Shown: positions 6,573 through 12,688 of the stretch, piece after piece
Numbering within the stretch: position 1 is the first letter of the stretch
Layout of the letters: every line of letters starts with the position of its first letter
Source of the DNA: Kiloniellales bacterium
GTDB lineage: Bacteria; Pseudomonadota; Alphaproteobacteria; Kiloniellales; JAKSDN01
Reading direction: 5' to 3'
Assembly (NCBI GenBank): GCA_022360075.1
Contig: JAKSDN010001062.1
Span: forward strand, 1 to 14,721
DNA: 14,721 nt
Program-made: the position numbers and the translations under genes
Notes under the pieces: generated by a model
What the model was told of the DNA's origin: nothing
Databases searched by the model: none
Seen by the model: only the letters and a program-made list of their open reading frames with translations

Positions 6573-7286
6573 TTGCAGCGTATCGTGATCTTGACCGGCG
6601 CCGGCATCTCCAAGGAGTCCGGCCTCGACACCTTCCGCGATGCCGACGGCATCTGGGCCAAGGTCTCGATCGAAGAGGTGGCCACGCCCGAGGCCTTCGC
6701 GCGCGATCCGGAGAAGGTCCACGCCTTCTACAACGACCGCCGCCAGGGCCTGCTGTCCGGGCCCGTGTCGCCCAACGCGGCCCATGCGGCGCTGGCGCGC
6801 CTGGAGGCCGACTGGCCGGGCGAGGTTCTGCTGGTCACCCAGAACATCGACGATCTGCACGAGCGGGCCGGCTCGGAGAACCTGATCCACATGCACGGCG
6901 AGCTGCTCAAGGCGCGCTGCATGGACTGCGGCGCGGTCCTGCCCTGGCGCGAGGACATGACGCTGCGCGACCATTGCGCGGCCTGCGGACACGTCGGCCG
7001 ACTGCGCGTGCACGTGGTCTGGTTCGGCGAGATGCCGTTCGAGATGGAGCGGATCTACGAGGCGCTCGCCGCCTGCGACCTGTTCTTGTCGATCGGCACC
7101 TCCGGCAACGTCTATCCCGCCGCTGGCTTCGTGCAGGAGGCCAGGCTCAATGGCCGGGCCCATACCGTGGAGCTCAACCTGGAGCCCTCGGAGGGCGCCA
7201 GCCTGTTCGCCGAGCGTATCCATGGGCCGGCAACGGAGGTCGTGCCGGCCTACGTGGCGCAGCTGCTTGCTCAAGCAGACTCATGA
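6573..7286 (+). CDS. cobB: NAD-dependent protein deacylase, SIR2/CobB family
   Basis: Sirtuin of 237 residues that removes acyl groups from lysine using NAD+. Seen in order: GAGIS (9-13) and TFRD (20-23) of the NAD pocket, TQNIDDLHERAG (89-100), catalytic H108 in HMHGE, zinc cysteines C116, C119, C135 and C138, VVWFGE (148-153), and GTSGNVYPAA near the end. Y53-x-x-R56 in FYNDRR is the class III (SIRT5/CobB) signature for succinyl/malonyl recognition, so desuccinylase as well as deacetylase activity is expected. The usual R-P-H before VVWFGE reads R-V-H here, a small deviation. The start is TTG 6573: GGAGGAG (6558-6564) lies 8 bases upstream and homology begins at once (LQRIVILTGAGIS); the longer upstream frame would run over the divergent promoter region. 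It overlaps the glycosylase gene by 4 bases (ATGA). Confidence 0.94.
   Translation: MQRIVILTGAGISKESGLDTFRDADGIWAKVSIEEVATPEAFARDPEKVHAFYNDRRQGLLSGPVSPNAAHAALARLEADWPGEVLLVTQNIDDLHERAGSENLIHMHGELLKARCMDCGAVLPWREDMTLRDHCAACGHVGRLRVHVVWFGEMPFEMERIYEALAACDLFLSIGTSGNVYPAAGFVQEARLNGRAHTVELNLEPSEGASLFAERIHGPATEVVPAYVAQLLAQADS
7263..7278 (+). promoter_or_regulatory. Hairpin just upstream of the glycosylase start
   Basis: CTGCTT (7263-7268), loop GCTC, AAGCAG (7273-7278): a perfect 6-bp stem ending 4 bases before ATG 7283, within the last codons of cobB. It occupies the place where a ribosome site for the second gene would be, and no Shine-Dalgarno sequence is visible there. Translation of the second gene therefore probably depends on ribosomes finishing cobB. 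The structure is seen; the control role is inference. Confidence 0.4.
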
Positions 7287-7873
7287 GTGAAGAGACCGAC
7301 CTGGACCGATTGCTCCACGACGCCCGGGCTTGCCGGGTCTGCGCCGAGCATCTGCCGCATGGACCGCGGCCGGTGCTGCGCGCCGGGTTGACGGCCAGGC
7401 TCATGATCATCGGCCAGGCGCCCGGCACCCGGGTCCACGAAAGCGGCGTGCCCTGGGACGACCGCAGCGGCCAGCGCCTGCGCGACTGGTTGCAGCTCGA
7501 ACCGGAGGTCTTCTACGACGAGAGCCGGGTCGCCATCGTACCCATGGGCTTCTGCTTTCCGGGCCAGGACGCCAAGGGCGGCGACAAGCCGCCGCGCCGC
7601 GAGTGCGCCCCGCTCTGGCACCCGCCGCTGCGGGCGGCCTTGCCGAAGGTGGCGCTGACCCTTCTGGTCGGCCAGTACGCCCAGGCCTACTACCTCGGCC
7701 GCGAGCGCCGCGCCTCGCTGACGGAGACGGTCCGGGCCTGGCGCGATTACCTACCGGACTTCTTCGTCCTGCCGCACCCGAGCTGGCGCAACACCGGCTG
7801 GCTGAAGAAGAACCCCTGGTTCGAGGCCGATCTGCTGCCCGAGCTGCGCACGCAGGTAAGCGCGCTGGTTTGA
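7283..7873 (+). CDS. Uracil-DNA glycosylase family protein, probable Fe-S type
   Basis: 196-residue member of the uracil-DNA glycosylase superfamily (COG1573-like), expected to remove uracil or a related damaged base from DNA in base-excision repair. The active-site motif A is GQAPG (44-48), a variant of GEAPG/GLAPG, followed by PWDDRSGQRLRDWL. The second motif is HPSWRN (165-170). Cysteines C17-x2-C20 and C91-x16-C108 have the spacing of the [4Fe-4S] ligands of family 4/5 glycosylases. It lacks family 1 motifs. Glutamine after the first glycine of motif A, where family 4 has glutamate, makes the exact specificity uncertain. ATG 7283 overlaps the cobB stop (ATGA), a sign of translational coupling, and no independent ribosome site is visible. 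Its end faces the PPOX gene across a repeat. Confidence 0.88.
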   Translation: MSEETDLDRLLHDARACRVCAEHLPHGPRPVLRAGLTARLMIIGQAPGTRVHESGVPWDDRSGQRLRDWLQLEPEVFYDESRVAIVPMGFCFPGQDAKGGDKPPRRECAPLWHPPLRAALPKVALTLLVGQYAQAYYLGRERRASLTETVRAWRDYLPDFFVLPHPSWRNTGWLKKNPWFEADLLPELRTQVSALV

Positions 7874-7922
7874 CTCCCTATACCGCATACCGCGCCGTAT
7901 CTGTGAGACTTGATACTAAAGC

Positions 7923-8014
7923 CATCATTGCGAGCCGGCGTCAGCCGGCGCGGCAATCCAGAGCCACAGGTCAGGCAGAAGCAAACTGGATTGCTTGCTC
8001 CGCTCGCAATGACG
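7923..8014. repeat. Interspersed inverted repeat, copy 3
   Basis: The left arm at 7923-7961 (CATCATTGCGAGC, a GCCGGCGTCAGCCGGC insert, then GGCAATCCAG) pairs with the right arm at 7986-8014 (CTGGATTGCTTGCTCC, then GCTCGCAATGACG). It shares the self-complementary insert with copy 1, so copies 1 and 3 form one subtype and copy 2 another. It lies between the convergent ends of the glycosylase gene (7873) and the PPOX gene (8035), where a folded transcript could act as a terminator in both directions, though no T-run is seen. Confidence 0.82.
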
Positions 8015-8034
8015 CGACTGGCTGAGCCAAGCGG

Positions 8035-8700
8035 TCAATACAGCGTCTTCCTCATATAGTCCGCGTAGCCCCGGTCATAGGCGGCGCCGTCAAAGCCTTG
8101 CTTGGAAAGCGCCTCGTTGATCTCGCCGGCGCTGGGCAGGGCCGAGCGCGGGACCTGGGCGTCGGCGTCCCACAGACGGGAGCGGACGAGGGCCTTCTGG
8201 CACTGGTAGTAAACGCGCTCGACCGTGACGGCGAGGACCGAGCGCGCGGGCTTGCCCTGCACGGCGAAAGAGGCGCAGAGCTCAGGCTCGACCAGGATCT
8301 CGGTGCGGCCGTTGAGGCGGAGCGTCTCGCCGACACCGGGGATCAGGAACAGCAACGAGATGCGCGGATCGCGCACCAGGTTGCGCAGCGTGTCGATGCG
8401 GTTGTTGCCGCGGCGGTCGGGAATCAGGACGGTCTTGTCGTCGAGCACCCGCACGAATCCCGGCGGATCGCCGCGCGGCGAGCAGTCGAGCCCCTCCGGC
8501 CCGGCGGAGCCGATGACGACGAAGGGCGCCGCCTCGATGAAGGCGCGGTAGTGCGCGGAGATGTGGTCGATCTCCTTGTCGATGGAGCGTGCGACCGGCG
8601 TGCCGTAGAGCGCGGCGAGCTGATCCTGGCTGGCGATGCGGTGCTCCGGGCCGATCGCGGCGAGCGGATCGGGCGGCGACTTGGGCGGCGAGACGGACAT
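8035..8700 (-). CDS. PPOX-family FMN-dependent flavoprotein (MSMEG_1061/DR_2398-like)
   Basis: 221-residue protein of the pyridoxamine 5'-phosphate oxidase-like split-barrel family, which binds FMN or F420. Family features seen: FIEAAPFVVIGSAGPEGLDC then SPRGDPPGFVRVLDD (core strands), LIPDRRGNNRIDTLRNLVRDP (phosphate-contacting segment), ISLLFLIPGVGETLRLNGR (barrel strands) and a C-terminal YYQCQKALVRSRLWD. This arrangement is the class annotated as PPOX-class probable FMN-dependent enzyme, longer than simple general-stress PPOX proteins. The substrate is unknown. ATG 8700 is preceded by GGAAAG about 9 bases upstream. It lies 60 bases downstream of the second LysR gene on the same strand and may share its transcript. 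Confidence 0.88.
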   Translation of the reverse strand: MSVSPPKSPPDPLAAIGPEHRIASQDQLAALYGTPVARSIDKEIDHISAHYRAFIEAAPFVVIGSAGPEGLDCSPRGDPPGFVRVLDDKTVLIPDRRGNNRIDTLRNLVRDPRISLLFLIPGVGETLRLNGRTEILVEPELCASFAVQGKPARSVLAVTVERVYYQCQKALVRSRLWDADAQVPRSALPSAGEINEALSKQGFDGAAYDRGYADYMRKTLY

Positions 8701-8760
8701 GGGCGACGGCTTTCCGACAGTGGCGGGACCGCGCCTGCCATAGCACAGCGGAGGTCAGGG

Positions 8761-9690
8761 TCAAGCCGCGCCGTTCGCGCCCGAGCCGTCGAAACTTCGT
8801 CCCCAGCCGGCGAAGCGCTCGACCAGGAAATCGACGAAGGCCCGCACCTTGGGCGAGAGGTGGCGGCCCGGCGGATAGACCGCGGAGATCGCGCTGTCGG
8901 GCCCATGGTAACCCTGGCAGGCCTGCTCCAGCCGCCCGGACTCCAAGTCCGGCCCGACCAGCCAGAGCGGCAGCAGGCAGAGCCCGACGTCGGCGAGCAT
9001 GAAGCTGTAGAGCGCCTCGGCCTCGTTGGCCTCGAGGTTGCCCGCGACCGTGACCACCTCCTCGCCGCCCTCCGGCGTGATGAAACGCCAGTCGTTGCGC
9101 GAGGCACGGTAGGTGTAGACCATGCAGTTGTGCTCCACCAGGTCGGCCGGGCGCGCCGGGCGGCCGTGCCTGGCGAAGTAGGCCGGCGTGCCGCAGACGA
9201 TCCGCCGGTTCGGGGCCAGGCGGCGGGCGATCAGGCTGGAATCGGAAAGCTCGCCGATGCGAATCGCGAGATCGATGCCCTCCTCGACCAAATCGACGAA
9301 GCGGTCGTTGAGCGTGAGATCGATGTGGATCTCCGGGAAGTTGGCCACGAAGTCGGGGATGATCGGGACCACGTAGCGCCGGCCGAAGGACTGCGGGATG
9401 TTGAGCTTCAACGTGCCGCGCGGCGCGCCGTGGAGATCGACCACGGCCCGCTCGGCCTCGACCACGTCGGTGAGAATCCGGCTCGCCCGCTCGAAGAAGC
9501 CGGCGCCGACCTCGGTCAGGCTGAGCTGGCGCGTCGTGCGGTTCATCAGGCGCGCGCCGAGCCGGTCTTCCAGCCGGCCGATCTGCTTGCTGACCGCCGA
9601 AGGCGTGAGATCCAGGTCGCGGGCCGCGGCCGAGAAGCTGCCGGACTGAACCACCCGCACGAAGACTTCCATCGCCGAGATGCGATCCAT
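8761..9690 (-). CDS. LysR-family transcriptional regulator (CrgA/DmlR-like)
   Basis: 309-residue LysR regulator. The helix-turn-helix is at residues 1-60: MDRISAMEVFVRVVQSGSFS, AAARDLDLTPSAVSKQIGRL, then RLMNRTTRQLSLTEVG. The opening MDRI..MEVFVRVV and the effector segment GTLKLNIPQSFGRRYVVPII place it in the large subgroup that includes CrgA and DmlR; its ligand cannot be predicted. ATG 9690 has AGGTGG 6 bases upstream; the TTG one codon earlier is less likely. The gene is divergent from the small CxxC protein at 9807, a common layout for a LysR target, and upstream of the PPOX gene on its own strand. The intergenic region holds candidate control sites. Confidence 0.93.
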   Translation of the reverse strand: MDRISAMEVFVRVVQSGSFSAAARDLDLTPSAVSKQIGRLEDRLGARLMNRTTRQLSLTEVGAGFFERASRILTDVVEAERAVVDLHGAPRGTLKLNIPQSFGRRYVVPIIPDFVANFPEIHIDLTLNDRFVDLVEEGIDLAIRIGELSDSSLIARRLAPNRRIVCGTPAYFARHGRPARPADLVEHNCMVYTYRASRNDWRFITPEGGEEVVTVAGNLEANEAEALYSFMLADVGLCLLPLWLVGPDLESGRLEQACQGYHGPDSAISAVYPPGRHLSPKVRAFVDFLVERFAGWGRSFDGSGANGAA

Positions 9691-9702
9691 CAATACCCAC
9701 CT

Positions 9703-9744
9703 TTGACAAAGGGGAATAGATGCTATGCGATTTTACCCGATTAA
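9703..9744 (+). promoter_or_regulatory. Candidate promoter and LysR box in divergent gap
   Basis: The gap between the LysR gene and the small gene is AT-rich. TTGACA (9703-9708) is a perfect -35 hexamer reading rightward; the best -10, TGCTATGCG around 9721-9729, is weak and only about 15 bases away. TTA-N6-TAA at 9733-9744 (a T-N11-A pattern if counted from 9732) is a plausible LysR box, and CTTTGACAAAG (9701-9711) is itself palindromic next to the LysR ribosome site. ATGCGA is repeated at 9725 and 9748. All of this is pattern-based inference. Confidence 0.3.
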
Positions 9745-9806
9745 CAAATGCGAGAGCAAAGCTTAGATCACTCGTCAGAATGCGAACCCAAGGCGGAGAC
9801 AACGTC

Positions 9807-10034
9807 ATGACCGATTGGACAGCCAGCCCGAGCAGCCCCATCTACGACGGCACGGCGCTCGAGCGCGACATGGCCCGAAGTCGGCGGCTTCAGGCCAGGG
9901 TCGCCTGGGCGGTTCTGGGCGAGATCGGTCAGGCGCTCGTTCTTCCGTTTCTGCCCGCCAAGCGCGTCCTCGACCGCGTGAGCCGGGCCCAGCTTTGGCG
10001 GGCGCCCAAGTCCGGAAACTGCCTCAACTGCTGA
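9807..10034 (+). CDS. Small protein of unknown function ending in CLNC
   Basis: 75-residue protein I do not recognise. ATG 9807 has GGAG 8 bases upstream, a better start than the in-frame ATG 87 bases earlier. The N-terminus is polar (MTDWTASPSSPIYDGTALER), then a basic stretch (ARSRRLQAR), an amphipathic or weakly hydrophobic helix (AWAVLGEIGQALVLPFLP, about 34-50), another basic part, and the end SGNCLNC with C72-x2-C75 as the only cysteines. The hydrophobic part is short for a membrane span, so peripheral membrane association is possible. It is followed by a hairpin that could terminate transcription, and lies divergent to a LysR gene that may control it. No function is proposed. Confidence 0.65.
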   Translation: MTDWTASPSSPIYDGTALERDMARSRRLQARVAWAVLGEIGQALVLPFLPAKRVLDRVSRAQLWRAPKSGNCLNC

Positions 10035-10095
10035 CGCCGCACCCAAGGCGCATTCATTTCTTCTGCCGCCAGACGCCTCCCGACGACCTGCCTGG

Positions 10096-10134
10096 CGAAA
10101 GCCGCGGACTTCCCCTCCCGGGTCCGCGGCTTCG
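10096..10134. terminator. Hairpin terminator between convergent genes
   Basis: GCCGCGGAC (10101-10109) pairs perfectly with GTCCGCGGC (10122-10130), extended by AA/TT and, past one bulged A (10098), by CG/CG. The loop is 12 bases. TCGTCTTTG follows on the plus strand, a modest T-rich tail. It lies 62 bases after the small CxxC gene and 12 bases from the end of the converging MFS gene, so it most likely ends the small gene's transcript and perhaps the opposite one. Confidence 0.65.
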
Positions 10135-10145
10135 TCTTTGCCGGC

Positions 10146-11441
10146 CTACCTCCTCGGCTCCTTGACCGGGAGCATGAGCAACAGCCCCGCGAGGAAAAAG
10201 ACCAAGATCGTCGCCATGCCGACGCGCTGGCTGTCGGCCCAGAAGGTCACCCAGCCGACCAGGGCCGGGCCGACGAAAGCCGTCGCCTTACCCGACAGCG
10301 CGAAGAGCCCGAACATCTCGGTCGTCATCTCGCGCGGCGCGAGCCGGGCCATGAGCGTGCGGCTCGCCGCCTGCGCGGGGCCGATGAAGACGCCAAGCGC
10401 CGAGCCCACGACGTAGAACCAGAGCTTCGAGTCGACCAGCAGGATCACCGCGCCCAGGACGGTCAGAGCGGCGACGGCGATCATCACCGTGCGCTTGGAG
10501 CCGATCAGGTCGTCGATCCAGGCGAACAGCGCAGCGCCGACGCCGGCGGTGACGTTGAGCAGCACGCCGAAGATCAGGATTTCCTGGAAGTCCATGCCGA
10601 AGGTCCCGGCGGCATAGATCCCGCCGAAGGCGAAGAGCGTGTTCAGCCCGTCGATGTAAAGCATGCGGGCCAGGAGGAAGACGGCGATGTTGCGATAGCG
10701 CCGAAGCTGCACGAAGGTGCCCCAGAGCTGCTTGAGCCCCTCGCGCGCGGCGGTGATGATCGGCAGGCGCGCGGAGGGACGGTCGGGCGTGAGCAGCAGC
10801 ATCGGCCAGGCGAAGAGCGCGAACCAGACCGCGACGAAAGGCCCGCTGATCCGCACATGCTCGTAGGTCTCCTTGTCGAGACCGAGAATCGGCTGCTCCG
10901 GCAGGGCGAAGAGCACGAGCACCGTCCCGAGACAAAAGATCGCGCCGAAGTAGCCGCAGGCCCAGGCCCAGCCGGAGACCCGGCCCAACATGTTGTGCGG
11001 CGCCACGTCCGGCAGCATGGCGTTGTAGAAGACCTGGCCGAGCTCGAAGGCGGCGTTGGCCAGACCGACCAGAACCAGCGCAAGAAGCAGATAGACCGGG
11101 TCGGGCCCCACCCCCCAGAGTGCGGCGCCGGCTGCGATGCAAAGCGCGGTGAACAGCACGATCCAGGGCTTGCGCCGGCCGCCGCGGTCGGCGATCGCGC
11201 CCAGGATCGGCGCCAGCACCGCGACCAGAAGGGCCGAGATGCTGACGGCGGTGCCCCAGCGCGCGGTGCCGAGCTCGACGTCGCCCGCCACCACCTTGGT
11301 CACGTAGGCGGCGAAGACGAAGGTGATGATCACCGTGGGAAAGGCGGAGTTGGCCCAGTCGAAGAAGCACCAGGCGAAGATCGCGCGCTTGCCGGCCCCG
11401 CTGGACTCGCTTTGGCCGGACTCGGTCTCGGTCTTGTCCAT
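10146..11441 (-). CDS. MFS transporter, UMF1 / Atg22-like family
   Basis: 431-residue inner-membrane protein with about 12 hydrophobic segments. Segment 1 carries the family hallmark FDWANSAFPTVIITFVFAAY; the loop between segments 2 and 3 has the MFS motif A variant GAIADRGGRRKPW; a long cytoplasmic middle part (about residues 195-240, with GLKQLWGTFVQLRRYRNIA) separates the two halves. These features fit the UMF1 group related to fungal Atg22 vacuolar effluxers, whose bacterial substrates are mostly unknown (amino acid efflux is one possibility). ATG 11441 (MDKTETES) has GGGAGG 4 bases upstream; the TTG at 11459 is a poorer choice. It is divergent from the glutamine amidotransferase gene and convergent with the small CxxC gene. 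Confidence 0.9.
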   Translation of the reverse strand: MDKTETESGQSESSGAGKRAIFAWCFFDWANSAFPTVIITFVFAAYVTKVVAGDVELGTARWGTAVSISALLVAVLAPILGAIADRGGRRKPWIVLFTALCIAAGAALWGVGPDPVYLLLALVLVGLANAAFELGQVFYNAMLPDVAPHNMLGRVSGWAWACGYFGAIFCLGTVLVLFALPEQPILGLDKETYEHVRISGPFVAVWFALFAWPMLLLTPDRPSARLPIITAAREGLKQLWGTFVQLRRYRNIAVFLLARMLYIDGLNTLFAFGGIYAAGTFGMDFQEILIFGVLLNVTAGVGAALFAWIDDLIGSKRTVMIAVAALTVLGAVILLVDSKLWFYVVGSALGVFIGPAQAASRTLMARLAPREMTTEMFGLFALSGKATAFVGPALVGWVTFWADSQRVGMATILVFFLAGLLLMLPVKEPRR

Positions 11442-11545
11442 GGGGCCTCCCGGAAGCAATTGAGACGGCTAGCAGCTTTCCGCGCCCGCATCAATCGGTG
11501 TAGGGTCGCGCCCTGAAAATGCACGGGAGAGAGGAGCCATCCGCC

Positions 11546-12298
11546 ATGCACTTCCTGGTCTTCCAGCACATCGCGGTCGAGCATCCCGGCATCCTGCGCG
11601 ACTTCATGCGCGCGGACGGCGTGACCTGGGACGCGGTCGAACTCGACGAGGGCGAGCCGATCCCCTCGCTCGAGGGCTACGACGGCCTGATCGTCATGGG
11701 CGGACCGATGGACGTCTGGCAGGAGGACGCCCATCCCTGGCTGCTGCCCGAGAAAGCGGCGATCCGCGAGGCCGTACGCCAGCGCGGCCTGCCCTGCCTC
11801 GGGGTCTGCCTCGGCCACCAGCTTTTGGCCGAAGCGCTCGGCGGCAAGGTCGGGCCGATGCAGACTGCCGAGGTCGGCATTCTCGACATCGAGCTGACGC
11901 AAGCCGGGCGCGCCGATCCGCTCTTCGCCGGCGTCGCGCCGGTCGCACCCGCGCTGCAATGGCACGGCGCCGAGGTCACCGCGGCGCCCGAGGGCGCGAC
12001 CGTCCTGGCACAGTCGCCGCTCTGCGCGATCCAGGCCTTTCGCGCGGCACCGCTCGCCTATGGAATTCAGTACCACGTCGAGCTGACGGCCACGACGGTG
12101 AGCGATTGGGGCGTGATTCCGGAATACGCCGCCTCGCTCGACAGGACCTTGGGCGAAGGCGGTCTTCAGCGGATGGAGGCCGACGCGGCGAAACACATGG
12201 CGGGCTTCAACGCCAATGCCCGCAAGCTCTACGACAACTTCATGGGCCTGCTGCGCGAACGCCAAGGCGCGCCGATGCAGGCGGCGCAGGGGGACTGA
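11546..12298 (+). CDS. Class I glutamine amidotransferase (GMP-synthase-like)
   Basis: 250-residue stand-alone GATase-1 domain that releases ammonia from glutamine or acts on a gamma-glutamyl compound. The catalytic triad is visible: C88 in [16 protein letters not shown]177 and E179 in YGIQYHVEL. The oxyanion segment is VMGGPMDVW (50-58), and LQWHGAEV at about 137-144 is typical of the group annotated as GMP synthase-like or gamma-glutamyl-gamma-aminobutyrate hydrolase-like. There is no ATP-pyrophosphatase domain, so it is not GuaA. The start at ATG 11546 (MHFLVFQHI) has GGAG 9 bases upstream; the open frame extends 9 codons further without support. It is 4 bases upstream of the YbjQ-family gene, so the two form an operon. 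Natural substrate unknown. Confidence 0.92.
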   Translation: MHFLVFQHIAVEHPGILRDFMRADGVTWDAVELDEGEPIPSLEGYDGLIVMGGPMDVWQEDAHPWLLPEKAAIREAVRQRGLPCLGVCLGHQLLAEALGGKVGPMQTAEVGILDIELTQAGRADPLFAGVAPVAPALQWHGAEVTAAPEGATVLAQSPLCAIQAFRAAPLAYGIQYHVELTATTVSDWGVIPEYAASLDRTLGEGGLQRMEADAAKHMAGFNANARKLYDNFMGLLRERQGAPMQAAQGD

Positions 12299-12302
12299 AG
12301 TG

Positions 12303-12617
12303 ATGCTGATCGTGACCACCGACTCCATCGACGGCCGGCGCGTGAGCGAATACCTGGGCATCGTCAGCGGCGATGCCATCGTCGGGGCCAACATGTTCCG
12401 CGATCTCTTCGCGCGCGTGCGCGACATCGTCGGCGGGCGGGCCGGCGGCTACGAGAACGCCCTGCGCGGCGCCAAGGAACACGCCATCAACGACATGGTC
12501 GAGCAGGCCCAGGCGCTCGGCGCCGACGCCGTGATCGGCGTCGACCTCGACTACGAGACCGTCGGCGACTCCATGCTGATGGTCAGCGCCAACGGCACGG
12601 CCGTGAAGCTCGGTTGA
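12303..12617 (+). CDS. YbjQ family protein (UPF0145)
   Basis: 104-residue protein of the YbjQ/UPF0145 family (COG0393), usual length about 105. Hallmarks are [31 protein letters not shown] (residues 1-31), [19 protein letters not shown] in the middle, and [12 protein letters not shown] followed by [16 protein letters not shown] at the end. Family members form pentamers and are sometimes called heavy-metal-binding, but their role is unproven. The cell location should be cytoplasmic, as there is no signal peptide. The start ATG 12303 is 4 bases after the amidotransferase stop, with GGGGGA about 8 bases upstream inside the previous gene, so the two are co-transcribed. A long inverted repeat starts 4 bases after its stop codon. 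Confidence 0.93.
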   Translation: MLIVTTDSIDGRRVSEYLGIVSGDAIVGANMFRDLFARVRDIVGGRAGGYENALRGAKEHAINDMVEQAQALGADAVIGVDLDYETVGDSMLMVSANGTAVKLG

Positions 12618-12620
12618 GCG

Positions 12621-12685
12621 GGCATCAGGAGCCAGGACTCAGGCGCCAGGATCGGCCTGGTTCCTGAGTCCTGGCTCCTGATGCC
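12621..12685. terminator. Perfect 23-bp inverted repeat in convergent gap
   Basis: GGCATCAGGAGCCAGG followed by ACTCAGG (12621-12643) is exactly repeated in reverse complement at 12663-12685, with 19 bases between; inside these, CCAGG and CCTGG (12646-12650, 12656-12660) can extend the stem to a 5-base loop. It fills nearly the whole gap between the convergent ends of the YbjQ gene (12617) and glutamate dehydrogenase (12689). There is no T-run. It could terminate or stabilise both transcripts, or be an interspersed palindromic element of the genome. The arm itself is built from short repeats (AGGAGCCAGGACTCAGG). Confidence 0.7.
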
Positions 12686-12688
12686 TGG

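Noticed and set aside
8098..9744. 548-codon plus-strand open frame opposite the PPOX and LysR genes
   Set aside because: It is antisense to two well-supported genes, spans their gap, and its translation is R/D/A/E-rich with no recognisable domain. Such frames are expected in GC-rich DNA.
8282..9841. 519-codon minus-strand open frame overlapping the PPOX and second LysR genes in another frame
   Set aside because: Its arginine/proline/alanine-rich translation is typical of a shifted-frame shadow, while the true frames show full family motifs.
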